From Thiospirochaeta perfilievii (lineage in GTDB: Bacteria; Spirochaetota; Spirochaetia; DSM-2461), in NCBI RefSeq assembly GCF_008329945.1, contig NZ_CP035807.1, forward strand, positions 2,728,001-2,792,000: 64,000 nt of DNA. Direction: 5' to 3'. A program made the position numbers and the translations under genes. How positions within the stretch are numbered: the stretch's first letter is position 1; every line of letters begins with the position of its first letter. Below are positions 9,794-18,801 of this stretch, one piece after another. Below the pieces are notes generated by a model. It did no database searches. It saw only the letters and a program-made list of their open reading frames with translations, and was not told where the DNA came from.

Positions 9794-11065
9794 TTATAAT
9801 ATAATCCTCCCAATCTCTCCAGCCATATAAAAAGAACCTGTTACAAGAATAGGGTTTCCTATATCTTTTGCATAGTTATATGCCCTAAGTGGGGAGTTTA
9901 TCTTTTTAACTCTGCAATTTAACCCCGTAAATATATCCTCAATAAAGTCTATATCTGACTCTTTAAATGTGCCAGGTGTAGATATAATAATATTTTCAAA
10001 GTTTTTTGATACTATATTAGCCATTGATATAATATCTTTACCCTTAATAACCCCAAAAATTATAGTCCCTTTGTTGTATAAGCTGTTAAATGTTTTTACA
10101 ACTTCTTCTATAGAACCCTTAGTATGGGCCCCATCTAGTACAACTGTAGGTGTTAAATTTACAACCTGGAATCTCCCAGGGATTTTGGCTTCCATAAGAC
10201 CCTGTTTTATTGTCTCTATATCTATTTGGGGGAGTATCTGTTTCACTGTTTCTATTGCTAAAACTCCATTAATCCCTTGAACACGACCCTCAATACCAAG
10301 TTTGTACTTTTCACCTTTATAATATAGGGAACCACCTTCCTTAGTTATTTCATACTTAAAATCCTTTGTGGTAGCGTAGAAACTAGAGGACCTATCTTTA
10401 GCTATCTGACTTAGTGTATCTAAAACCTCTATACGGCTATTAGAGGTAAAAATAGGTCTACCTTGTTTTATAATTCCACCCTTCTCAAAACTGATTTTCT
10501 CTAGGGTATCCCCTAATATCTCAGTATGTTCTAACTCAATTGATGTTATTATTGATGCCTCAGGTAAAACCACATTTGTAGAGTCTAACCTTCCCCCTAA
10601 ACCTGTCTCTATTACAGCCCAGGAACAGCCCTCATTTTTAAAAATAATAAAGGCTGCCAGGGTCATAAGTTCAAAGGTTGTAGGTTCCCCACCAGGGAGT
10701 ATCGATGGTTCAATACTATCTAATTTATCCTTAATGTTATTAATACAGTCTAAGTAACTCTCTTTAGTAAAAAAAGTATGATTATCTGTTATTCTCTCCC
10801 TATAATCTATAAGGTGAGGGGAGGAGTACACCCCTGTTTTAAATCCAGCCTTTGTTAAAATAGAAGCCAAGAAAGCGCAGGTTGATCCCTTTCCCTTAGA
10901 GCCAGCGACATGAAGGGTTTTATATGCCCTATGAGGGTTCCCAAAAAGTTCTAGAAGATACTCCATCTTATCAAGACGGTATCCTCTCTTTGTAAGATCC
11001 GGTTTCTTTTCAAAATTAGTAAAGGATACCATCCATTCAAAAGCTTCATTAATACTACTAAACAC
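9794..11065 (-). CDS. folC: Folylpolyglutamate/dihydrofolate synthase
   Basis: 423 aa Mur-ligase-like enzyme adding glutamate to folates. The ATP-binding loop GSKGKGSTCAF and the downstream YSSPHL and ETGLGGRLDSTN motifs are clear. The start is GTG at 11065, overlapping the upstream stop as TAGTG, with an AGGAAA ribosome site. Whether it also makes dihydrofolate cannot be read from sequence alone. It is the second gene of the hisD-like operon. Confidence 0.92.
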   Translation of the reverse strand: MFSSINEAFEWMVSFTNFEKKPDLTKRGYRLDKMEYLLELFGNPHRAYKTLHVAGSKGKGSTCAFLASILTKAGFKTGVYSSPHLIDYRERITDNHTFFTKESYLDCINNIKDKLDSIEPSILPGGEPTTFELMTLAAFIIFKNEGCSWAVIETGLGGRLDSTNVVLPEASIITSIELEHTEILGDTLEKISFEKGGIIKQGRPIFTSNSRIEVLDTLSQIAKDRSSSFYATTKDFKYEITKEGGSLYYKGEKYKLGIEGRVQGINGVLAIETVKQILPQIDIETIKQGLMEAKIPGRFQVVNLTPTVVLDGAHTKGSIEEVVKTFNSLYNKGTIIFGVIKGKDIISMANIVSKNFENIIISTPGTFKESDIDFIEDIFTGLNCRVKKINSPLRAYNYAKDIGNPILVTGSFYMAGEIGRIIL

Positions 11066-12362
11066 TATTTCCTCAATTTAAAAGCATTACCATGGGTAGT
11101 AAAACCCTCATACTCTGCAAGTATTGGCACATGTTTATTTAAAGTCTCATACCCTCTTTTTGTAGAGTAGATTACAGATGAAAATTTAATAAAATCCCTA
11201 ACTCCTACAGCGGAGAAAGTTTTAGCCTTACCACCTGTTGGTAGTACAGCATTAGGTCCTACTGAGTAGTTTACAGCGGAGAACGGAGTTGAATCTCCTA
11301 AAATAATCTCTCCAGCATTAGTAATTTTACCCATTGTATCCCAGGGATCCTCAGTATGTAGGGATAGATGCTCAGGTGCAAACTGATTGGATATATCACA
11401 CGCTTCGTTAATATCCTTGGTTATTATTACTCCACCATACCCTTGTAGAACATCTGTTACAAATGTTTTTCGTGGTTCTGGCAGGTCTTCTATCATCTCT
11501 TCCATATATTTTGCACATAGTTCTGCATTCTCCTTTGAATCAGTTAAAAGTAGTGCAGAGGAGTCAGAACCATGTTCAGCTTCTACTAGTAAATCTAATG
11601 CCATGTTGTATGGGTTTGCATATTTATCTGCAATTAAAGCAGACTCAGATGGCCCTGCAGGAAGTCCCACATCTACTACACTATATAATAATCTTTTAGC
11701 AGCTGTTACATACATACTTCCAGGACCTGATATTTTTACAACAGGTTTAATACTCTCTGTTCCATAGGTTAGGGCTGCAATAGCCTCTGATCCACCAATT
11801 TTATATACCTCAGAAATACCACAAAGGAAGCATGCATAAAGTACGCCACTATCGGCTAAACCCTTTGAATTAGGTGGAGTTGTAACACAAATTCGTTTTA
11901 CCCCAGCTATAACTGCTGGTACAGCTAACATGTATAACATGGATGGGAATGTCCCCGACCACCAGGTACATATAAACCCACCGAATCAATTGGTGTTGCT
12001 CTCTCCCCGGCAAAAATACCCTCTGATGTCTCCATCATTGTTATGGCTTCAGGTTTCTGAGCCTCGTGGAATTTTTTAATATTATTAATTGAGAACTGTA
12101 TTGCCTCTTTAACTTCATCAGTTAACTCATTTTTGGCCTGTACAAACTCTTCTTCGCTTACTTTTAAATAGTTTTTATCTGAAGGTATACCTAGAAATTT
12201 CTCATTATAATGGAGTAGGGCCTTATCTCCATCTTTTTTTACATGATCAATAATCTCCTGTACTACTGGTAAAACATCTTCAATATTTTGTTCAGATCTC
12301 TTGAAAATCTTTGCTCGCTCATCCTTGGAAATACTCTTCCACTCTCTGATATTAATCTTCAT
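11065..12362 (-). pseudogene. Histidinol dehydrogenase-like enzyme, one frameshift
   Basis: Two overlapping reading frames (12362-11925 and 11940-11065) join to a full-length HisD-family protein of about 430 aa. The break is at the nucleotide-binding loop GLYVPGGRG: one extra G in the GGGG run at 11953-11956 would restore GGRGTFPSMLYM. Catalytic APEHL and the Zn-binding EAEHGSDSSA are present. However, the family's GDY (zinc-ligand Asp) is VNY and NHVLPT is NAVLPT, so this may be a HisD paralog with another substrate, such as HpsN-type dehydrogenases, not histidine biosynthesis. No other his gene is near. It heads the folC-pepN operon. Confidence 0.8.
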
Positions 12363-12539
12363 TTATTTAACCCCTTTATAGGATATAAAGATACTTCTAT
12401 GACCCAAAAATCTCAATAGAAAAAAAGATAAAGATAACAAAAAAAGAGACTGGGCGAAAAATTATTTTTTTTCTATTGCTAATTGTGTCTTGGGTGATTA
12501 AAATGGAAGTAGAAATAAAAACAAAATATGGAGTAACTG

Positions 12540-12974
12540 ATGAAGACAAATTCTGACTTCCCATCTATAAACACAAAATCTCCCGATGGAGTGAATGCGG
12601 CTGGACAATCATATAGAGTACTTGTTGTTGATGATTCAATGTTTGTTCGAAAACAAATTTCACAAATTCTTACTAGCGAAGGATTTGAAGTAGTCGCCCA
12701 AGCTTGTGATGGAGCTGAAGGTCTTGAAATGTATAAAGAACATCATCCAAATGTGGACCTTGTAACAATGGATATTACTATGCCTAAAATGGACGGAGTA
12801 ACATCCCTTGAGAAAATTATAGAGTTTGATAAAGACGCTAAAGTTATTATGATTAGTGCATTAGGTAAAGAAGAGTTAGTTAAAAAATCTCTTTTAGCCG
12901 GAGCAAAAAACTATATTGTAAAACCTTTAGATAGAAAAAAAGTTCTAGAACGAATACTTCAGACTTTAAAGTAG
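12540..12974 (+). CDS. CheY-like single-domain response regulator
   Basis: 144 aa: about 25 residues of polar N-terminal extension, then one receiver domain. The acidic pair (VVDDS), phospho-acceptor Asp (TMDITMP), Ser switch (MISA) and Lys (VKPLD) are all intact. It has no output domain. The extended motif with MPKMDGVTSLEKI resembles CheY-type regulators of spirochaetes. Start supported by a TATGGAG ribosome site. It is transcribed divergently from the hisD-like operon; no kinase is adjacent. Confidence 0.88.
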   Translation: MKTNSDFPSINTKSPDGVNAAGQSYRVLVVDDSMFVRKQISQILTSEGFEVVAQACDGAEGLEMYKEHHPNVDLVTMDITMPKMDGVTSLEKIIEFDKDAKVIMISALGKEELVKKSLLAGAKNYIVKPLDRKKVLERILQTLK

Positions 12975-12990
12975 TTATACATTAAGTTCG

Positions 12991-13665
12991 TTATCGAAGG
13001 GTGCAGTTAATACCTGCATCCAAACAGATATCTTTAAACTCTTCTAACTCTTCTACACTATAGGGTTCATTTATATTATACGATGGATCCAGTGTGTTTC
13101 CTCTGTTAAAATTAGTAATAAAATATCTCTCTACACCGGAAAGTAGGGGTAAAATTGATATTAAATCACTCTTTGTAAAAATAATTGGAGCAGCAGTGGT
13201 TCTAATCTCGTAATCAATCCCGGAAACTTTTAACCAATTTAGACTCTCTAGAATCTTAACTGAATCACTAAAACCAATTGCAGGGTATTTATCTAATGAT
13301 GTCTTTAGATCCATTGCTATATAATCTGGTTTTAAAGTTTTAATAAGAGATGGGTTTGTACCATTAGTATCTAATTTAACTTTTAAGCCCCACCCTTTAA
13401 ACATCTCTATATACTCATTTAGATCCTCGTAAAGGGTTGGTTCTCCCCCGGAAATAACAACAGCCCCTATAAGGTTTTTTCTCTTATATATTGCATTTAA
13501 TACGTCTTCTATAGCATCAAGGGTATCTATTTCTGGATGAACAATTGTAGGGTTGTGGCAATAGGGGCAGGTTAAATTACAACCAGGTAGAAATATCACA
13601 GAGGATACCTCTCCCGGGTAATCAAGAAGGGTTGTAGGAAGAAACCCTGCCTGTCTAATTTTCAT
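12991..13665 (-). CDS. nrdG: Anaerobic RNR activating protein (radical SAM)
   Basis: 224 aa radical-SAM protein with the cluster motif CNLTCPYC near residue 29 and the Gly-rich SAM motif (VVISGGEPTL). It installs the glycyl radical on class III ribonucleotide reductase. Its ATG overlaps the stop of the upstream radical-loop/redoxin gene (TAATG), so activator, radical domain and reductase core are made together. The N-terminal form (GFLPTTLLDYPG) is that of the longer NrdG2-like activators. Confidence 0.9.
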   Translation of the reverse strand: MKIRQAGFLPTTLLDYPGEVSSVIFLPGCNLTCPYCHNPTIVHPEIDTLDAIEDVLNAIYKRKNLIGAVVISGGEPTLYEDLNEYIEMFKGWGLKVKLDTNGTNPSLIKTLKPDYIAMDLKTSLDKYPAIGFSDSVKILESLNWLKVSGIDYEIRTTAAPIIFTKSDLISILPLLSGVERYFITNFNRGNTLDPSYNINEPYSVEELEEFKDICLDAGINCTLR

Positions 13666-14180
13666 TATATTATTTTTCTCTCACTAAGTAGTTTTTTAAG
13701 GTCAGAGGGTTTTGAAGTTCTACTTACCTCTACCCCTTCACTATCTAAAAAAAGTACAGTTGGAGCAGTGAATATTCCATGTTTTGCAGCCTTTGTAAAA
13801 CCATTTGAGCTATCTGCATTAACACTCTCCCCATCAATTTCTAGAGAGTCTATAATTGCCTTTACAGGGGGACAGTTTGGACAAGTTGTCCTGTAGAAAA
13901 ACATATATTTTACAATTTTATTAGTAGAAATTTCTGATTCAGCTTGTTGTTTTACTCTATTTTTTTGCTCTACTGTTCCGTTAGTCTCTTTATTAAACTC
14001 TGTATTACTAAAGTTAACCCGGAATTTATACTCTTCTTTCTTACCCTTATTCCAGTTTTTAACAGCTCTGTAGTAACCAACTATTCTTGCGTACTGTTCA
14101 GTTTCCCGACCCTTAACACTTAATAACTGTTGCTCTAAAGCTTCAATTTTGTCGTTAATTTTACTCTTTGCCTGAATCAT
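13665..14180 (-). CDS. Separate NrdD glycyl-radical loop fused to a CPNC redoxin
   Basis: 171 aa with two parts. Residues ~1-25 are a charged helix; ~30-55 contain YARIVGYY and NWNKGKKEEY, matching the C-terminal glycyl-radical loop of NrdD (E. coli has RVCGYL followed by FNAGKQEE). Residues ~88-171 are a thioredoxin/glutaredoxin-like domain with active site CPNC and cis-Pro segment TAPTVLF. The ATG follows the nrdD stop in the same frame (TAA-AAA-ATG), with a strong GGAGAGG ribosome site inside the end of nrdD. The sequence thus shows a reductase split so that radical site and probable reductant are on one polypeptide. That the two chains assemble is inference. Confidence 0.75.
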   Translation of the reverse strand: MIQAKSKINDKIEALEQQLLSVKGRETEQYARIVGYYRAVKNWNKGKKEEYKFRVNFSNTEFNKETNGTVEQKNRVKQQAESEISTNKIVKYMFFYRTTCPNCPPVKAIIDSLEIDGESVNADSSNGFTKAAKHGIFTAPTVLFLDSEGVEVSRTSKPSDLKKLLSERKII

Positions 14181-14183
14181 TTT

Positions 14184-16277
14184 TTAAACCTCTCCATTTG
14201 TAATTTTTTGTTTTTTAAGCTCTTCTATCTGTTTGTTTATTTTCATTTTTTCTTCTTCTCTGCATTTGGGACAGTTATCATGGGCTCCGGCTAAATAACC
14301 ATGAACACTACATATTGAGAAAATTGGGGAGATTGAGAAAAATGGTAGCTTGTAGTTTTGTGATATAGTTTGAACTAACTTTCTACACGCCTTCCAGTCC
14401 TTAATAGCTTCCCCAAGCATACCGTGGAATACTGTTCCCCCTGTATACTTAGTCTGTAGTGCATCCTGAAGATCTAGGGCTTCAAATATATCCCTTGTAA
14501 AATCAACAGGAAGTTGGGTTGAGTTTGTATAGTATGGGTCATCCTCTCCTGCAGTTATTATATTTGGATAAATCTTTTTATCATGTTTTGCTAATCTATA
14601 ACTTGTACTCTCTGCAGGTGTAGCCTCTAAATTAAATAGATCCCCTGTCTTTTCTTGATAGTCAGCTAATCTGTCCCTCATGAAAATTAGAATCTCATTA
14701 GCGGTATCCTGTCCCTCTTCTGTTGTTAAGTCTGTACCGATATAGTTTTTAAGGCACTCATTCATACCTACTAAACCTATTGTAGAGAAGTGACTGTTTA
14801 GATTACTTAAGTATTTTTTAGTATATGGGAAAAGACCGTTTTCCATCATTTTATTAACAACCTTTCTCTTTAATAGAAGGGATGAGGCTGCTAAATCCAT
14901 CATGTGGCCTAGGTTGTGGTAAAACTCCTCTTTAGTATTACTTAAATAACCAATTCTAGGTAGGTTTATTGTAACAACCCCAATTGAACCAGTTAACTCA
15001 TCACTTCCAAAAAGACCACCACCCCGTTTTCTTAGCTCTCTTTTATCCAGTTGTAATCTACAACACATGGATCTAACATCCTCTGGGTTTAGATCGCTAT
15101 TTACAAAGTTCTGAAAATACGGTGTTCCATATTTTGCTGTTATTTCAAAGAGAAGCTTAGCATTCTCTGTCTCCCAGTCAAAATCAGGTGTTATATTGTA
15201 GGTCGGAATAGGGTAGGCGAAACCTCTACCGTTGGCATCACCCTCTAACATAAGTTCTAAAAATGCTTTATTTACCATTTTCATCTCTTCTACACAGTCC
15301 GAGTAGGTGTAATCCTGTTCCTCTCCACCAACAATTGCTTTTTTATCCTTTAAGTCAGATGGAACAGTCCAGTCTAGTGTAATGTTAGTAAAAGGTGCCT
15401 GGCTTCCCCATCTTGACGGGGTATTTACACCAAAAATAAAACTCTGAATAGCTTGTTTTACCTCTTTGTATTCTAAGTTATCAGCCCTTACAAAGGGGGC
15501 TAGGAAGGTATCAAAACTTGAAAAAGCTTGAGCTCCAGCCCACTCATTTTGCATAATCCCAAAGAAGTTAACAATCTGGAACATCAGTGTTGACAGGTGG
15601 GATGCTGGTTTTGATGATATCTTCTCAGAAACACCACCTAAACCATTTTGTATAAGCTCTCTTAGGGACCAACCTGCACAGTACCCTGAAAACATTGATA
15701 GGTCATGGATATGAAATGCTCCAGTTGAGTGGGCCTCTGCAATCTCCTTTGTATATATGTTTTTAAGCCAGTAGTTGGCTGTAATGGTTCCAGAGTTGTG
15801 TAAAATTAATCCACCTAGGGAGAAGTTAATATTAGCATTCTCATTAACCCGCCAGTCGGATTGGGATAGGTAACCATCCATTGTCTCATCTATATCTAAT
15901 AATAGTTTATTTTGGTCTCTAATAGCCTCGTGTCTCGATCTATATAGTATGTATGCTTTTGCTATATCTATCTCTTTAGCTTCCATTAGAGTTGTCTCTA
16001 CAATATCTTGTATCTCTTCAATGGCTGGAATGGAGTTTGGATGTCTAGTAAGTTGAAATTCTTCCAATTTTTTTTCTGTTAATTTTGTAAGTTTACTATC
16101 AAGTTCAGGATTATCAACACCTCTAACAGCTTCAATAGCCTTAGATATAGCCGCAGCAATTTTCTCTGGTCTATATGTGTCTATACTTCCATCCCTTTTT
16201 ATTATCTTCTTAATTCCTGTTTTAGGGATATTAAGATCTTTATCACCTAAAATTTCACTCCAATCAATACCTGCCAA
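14184..16277 (-). CDS. nrdD: Anaerobic ribonucleoside-triphosphate reductase core, lacking its radical loop
   Basis: 697 aa. An N-terminal ATP-cone (IKRDGSIDTYRPEKIAAAI) is followed by the class III catalytic barrel. The C-terminus has the zinc-finger start (CSVHGYLAGAHDN then CPKC), but where other NrdDs continue into the RVxGY radical loop, this chain runs into a charged helix and stops. The loop is on the next gene in the same frame. It makes dNTPs under anaerobic conditions. It lies 12 nt after nrdR under a predicted NrdR box. Confidence 0.92.
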   Translation of the reverse strand: MAGIDWSEILGDKDLNIPKTGIKKIIKRDGSIDTYRPEKIAAAISKAIEAVRGVDNPELDSKLTKLTEKKLEEFQLTRHPNSIPAIEEIQDIVETTLMEAKEIDIAKAYILYRSRHEAIRDQNKLLLDIDETMDGYLSQSDWRVNENANINFSLGGLILHNSGTITANYWLKNIYTKEIAEAHSTGAFHIHDLSMFSGYCAGWSLRELIQNGLGGVSEKISSKPASHLSTLMFQIVNFFGIMQNEWAGAQAFSSFDTFLAPFVRADNLEYKEVKQAIQSFIFGVNTPSRWGSQAPFTNITLDWTVPSDLKDKKAIVGGEEQDYTYSDCVEEMKMVNKAFLELMLEGDANGRGFAYPIPTYNITPDFDWETENAKLLFEITAKYGTPYFQNFVNSDLNPEDVRSMCCRLQLDKRELRKRGGGLFGSDELTGSIGVVTINLPRIGYLSNTKEEFYHNLGHMMDLAASSLLLKRKVVNKMMENGLFPYTKKYLSNLNSHFSTIGLVGMNECLKNYIGTDLTTEEGQDTANEILIFMRDRLADYQEKTGDLFNLEATPAESTSYRLAKHDKKIYPNIITAGEDDPYYTNSTQLPVDFTRDIFEALDLQDALQTKYTGGTVFHGMLGEAIKDWKACRKLVQTISQNYKLPFFSISPIFSICSVHGYLAGAHDNCPKCREEEKMKINKQIEELKKQKITNGEV

Positions 16278-16289
16278 TAGTAACTCCTT

Positions 16290-16745
16290 TTAACTTTTTA
16301 ATTTATTAATCTCTTCAATAAACTCATCTACACTCTCGAATTTTCTGTAGACCGATGCAAATCGAATATATGCTACTCTATCAATTTCCGCTAACTTAGA
16401 AAGAATTAGGTTACCTAGGAAATCCGAAGATATCTCATGGTTCGCCTTACCTCCTAATTCTGCTTCATCCTCTATATTGTGTAGAGCCTTCTCTATTACC
16501 ATTTGGGGTACAGGTCTCTTCTCTACAGCTCTGTTAAGGCCCCTCTCTATTTTCTTAATATCAAATGGTTGACGTCTCCCATCATGTTTTATAACCATTA
16601 ATGGTAACTCTTCTATTTTCTCGTAGGATGTAAACCTGTAGCTACAGGCTGAGCACTCTCTTCTTCTACGTATAGATGTCCCACTGCTGTTTTGTCTAGA
16701 CTCTAGAACCTTATCTTGTATTAATCCACATAGGGGGCATTTCAT
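16290..16745 (-). CDS. nrdR: Transcriptional repressor NrdR
   Basis: 151 aa. An N-terminal zinc ribbon (CPLC...CSAC) precedes an ATP-cone (IKHDGRRQPFDIKKI), the standard NrdR layout and length. NrdR senses ATP/dATP and represses ribonucleotide reductase genes. It is the first gene of nrdR-nrdD-(redoxin)-nrdG, and a near-perfect NrdR box lies 19 bp upstream, so the operon is probably autoregulated. Confidence 0.95.
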   Translation of the reverse strand: MKCPLCGLIQDKVLESRQNSSGTSIRRRRECSACSYRFTSYEKIEELPLMVIKHDGRRQPFDIKKIERGLNRAVEKRPVPQMVIEKALHNIEDEAELGGKANHEISSDFLGNLILSKLAEIDRVAYIRFASVYRKFESVDEFIEEINKLKS

Positions 16746-16763
16746 AACTTTTTTGTAGCTCCT

Positions 16764-16822
16764 ACACTATATATAGCGTTTTTAATTGAATCTATATTCC
16801 TTCTAAATTAAGTTTTTGTCAA
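16764..16822 (-). promoter_or_regulatory. nrdR-nrdD promoter with NrdR box
   Basis: On the minus strand a TTGACA -35 (16817-16822) and AATATA -10 (16793-16798) are 18 bp apart. Just downstream, 16764-16779 reads ACACTATATATAGCGT on the plus strand, a 16-bp palindrome with one mismatched pair that fits the NrdR consensus (acaCwATATATwGtgt). Only one strong box is seen; NrdR often uses two. Confidence 0.75.
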
Positions 16823-16837
16823 TAACTTTTTTAGTCA

Positions 16838-18184
16838 TTATTTAAGTTCTAATATAATTGCTATTAAAGTGATAGTTACAGTTAGTGTAATAATACTTAG
16901 TATAATATCCCCAGTGTGGGCAATTTTATTCTGTCTTCTGTGGGTAAACCTGTAATAACTTTCCTGAAGGAATATAAATGGGCAAATAAGAATTGTAAGG
17001 ATAATATTACCTGTAAATGAAGAACCGTTAAAAATATTTACAAAAAAACTATAACTACCATTTAAAAATCTTAAAAATATTAGGGATATAACAATTGGAC
17101 TTAAAATTACAAATGTCTTTTTCATAGCCATGGTTTTACTATTTATATATAACATAACTATAACAACTTGCCACATAAAAAATGTTCCAAGGGGTAGGAA
17201 TATAAAGCAGAAAGTAAGGTAGATAAGTGTTGATAGATAGAAACTAGAGTGACTATAAAAATATGGGGACTTTGAGAAAGATGAGTCTTTAATTATATGA
17301 AAGCTGATCCCATATATGAAAAATAGAATAAGATGTTTAATAATAAAAATTGTCTTAGGAAATTCTACTAAAAAATCACTATTTCCCGACAGGGTAACAA
17401 CGTACTCTATAACCAGGCTTGATATAAAATAGAATATGTAGATCATTAAAATTTTTAGGGGTATTGTAAATAGATATTTCCTATTGTGTTTCAAGTGAAA
17501 TTTAGCTTTTTTTGAGTATAAGTTTATTAAAAGAAGTACTAAAAATGTGAATATAAGGAATGAGTATAAAATATAGGACTCGTTTATATAAAAAACCTTG
17601 TCAAAAAAAATATGTATATAGTAGTGGGTGTGAATGTTTTCGTAATTGATATCAGTTTCTAATGTTTTTAGTATTATGTCAGGATCGATCTCCCCCCTAA
17701 TAATAAGTATTGGGATGTTGTATTCCCCATATATATTTTGTATTTCTGGGCTACGTATTAGGGATGTTAGGTAGAGTGGGAACTCCATTGCAATCTTTTT
17801 TTCTAGATTTAACTCCGATAAAAGGATTTTTGCTACTTTAAATGGGGGCCTGAATTTTTTGCTAAAACCGTATAGTTTAATACTGTTATTTTCAACTTCA
17901 TCTATATAAAAACTAAAAAGAGGTGGGGTTATTATCTGATTATTTAAATACTCTTTTGAGCCTTGGTAGTCTGATTCATCAATTTTATCCTTAACAAGAA
18001 TAACTTCCACATCATAATTTATGCTTTTACTATTTAAATCCACAATGTTTTTAAACTTTTGATAGGAGTTTTCTTTAGTAGTTACAATAAGTACATTTTC
18101 TCTAGAGTATAGAGTAAGGGTTTGTAGAAGAATAATTGAGTATAATAGAATCTTTTTTAGCATTAACCTAGCATAAGTTAACAA
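16838..18184 (-). CDS. Exported/membrane protein of unknown function
   Basis: 448 aa; translation may begin at the Met at 18163, which puts the signal-like hydrophobic stretch at the N-terminus. About 170 extracytoplasmic residues follow (ENVLIVTTKENSY looks like a Rossmann-type beta strand), then roughly six to seven TM helices in the C-terminal half. I do not recognise the family. It stands alone, convergent on the nrdR promoter region and divergent from the nitroreductase gene. Confidence 0.6.
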   Translation of the reverse strand: MLTYARLMLKKILLYSIILLQTLTLYSRENVLIVTTKENSYQKFKNIVDLNSKSINYDVEVILVKDKIDESDYQGSKEYLNNQIITPPLFSFYIDEVENNSIKLYGFSKKFRPPFKVAKILLSELNLEKKIAMEFPLYLTSLIRSPEIQNIYGEYNIPILIIRGEIDPDIILKTLETDINYENIHTHYYIHIFFDKVFYINESYILYSFLIFTFLVLLLINLYSKKAKFHLKHNRKYLFTIPLKILMIYIFYFISSLVIEYVVTLSGNSDFLVEFPKTIFIIKHLILFFIYGISFHIIKDSSFSKSPYFYSHSSFYLSTLIYLTFCFIFLPLGTFFMWQVVIVMLYINSKTMAMKKTFVILSPIVISLIFLRFLNGSYSFFVNIFNGSSFTGNIILTILICPFIFLQESYYRFTHRRQNKIAHTGDIILSIITLTVTITLIAIILELK

Positions 18185-18282
18185 TTTAATTGGGTCAATA
18201 AAACATAAACAAAATTGATAAAAGTTCTGTTAATGAATTAAAAACATTTCCATGATTTTAGAAGATATGTTAGACTTCATTT

Positions 18283-18795
18283 ATGGCAGTTATAGATTTA
18301 ATAAAGGGACGCTCATCCTGTAGAAATTTCAGTGATAAAAGTATTGATGAGTCTATAGTTAATAGTATTGTAGAGGCGGGGAGACTTGCTCCATCTGCAA
18401 AGAATAGACAGCCTTGGAGATTTATAATAATTTCTGAAGAAAATAGAAAAAATAGGTTACTAGAAGCATGTTTTGGTGCAGATGTTATCAAAACTGCCGA
18501 TAAGATAGTAGCTGTATGTACCACAAATATTAACTATGTTATGCCAAATGGTCAAAATGCCCATGATATGGATCTTAGTATAGCTACATCTTTTATGATG
18601 TTACAAGCTGAACATGAGGGGCTAGGATCTTGTATTGTAACTACGTATAATGAAGAGATGATACGGGAGTTATTAACAGTTCCGTTTTCAATGCGTGTAT
18701 ACTGTTTGTTAGCCTTAGGATATAAGGGTGATACTGCTGAAATTAAAAAAGAAAGGAAATCTTTTCAAGATGTTCACAATATGGAACACTGGTAG
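18283..18795 (+). CDS. Nitroreductase family protein (FMN-dependent)
   Basis: 170 aa, short for the family but complete. The N-terminal FMN-binding pattern RSSCRNFSDKSID, then AGRLAPSAKNRQPWRF, is diagnostic. A C-terminal LALGYKG motif contacts the cofactor in relatives. Substrate unknown. The next gene starts 6 nt after the stop and is probably co-transcribed. Confidence 0.88.
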   Translation: MAVIDLIKGRSSCRNFSDKSIDESIVNSIVEAGRLAPSAKNRQPWRFIIISEENRKNRLLEACFGADVIKTADKIVAVCTTNINYVMPNGQNAHDMDLSIATSFMMLQAEHEGLGSCIVTTYNEEMIRELLTVPFSMRVYCLLALGYKGDTAEIKKERKSFQDVHNMEHW

Positions 18796-18801
18796 GGGAT
18801 A

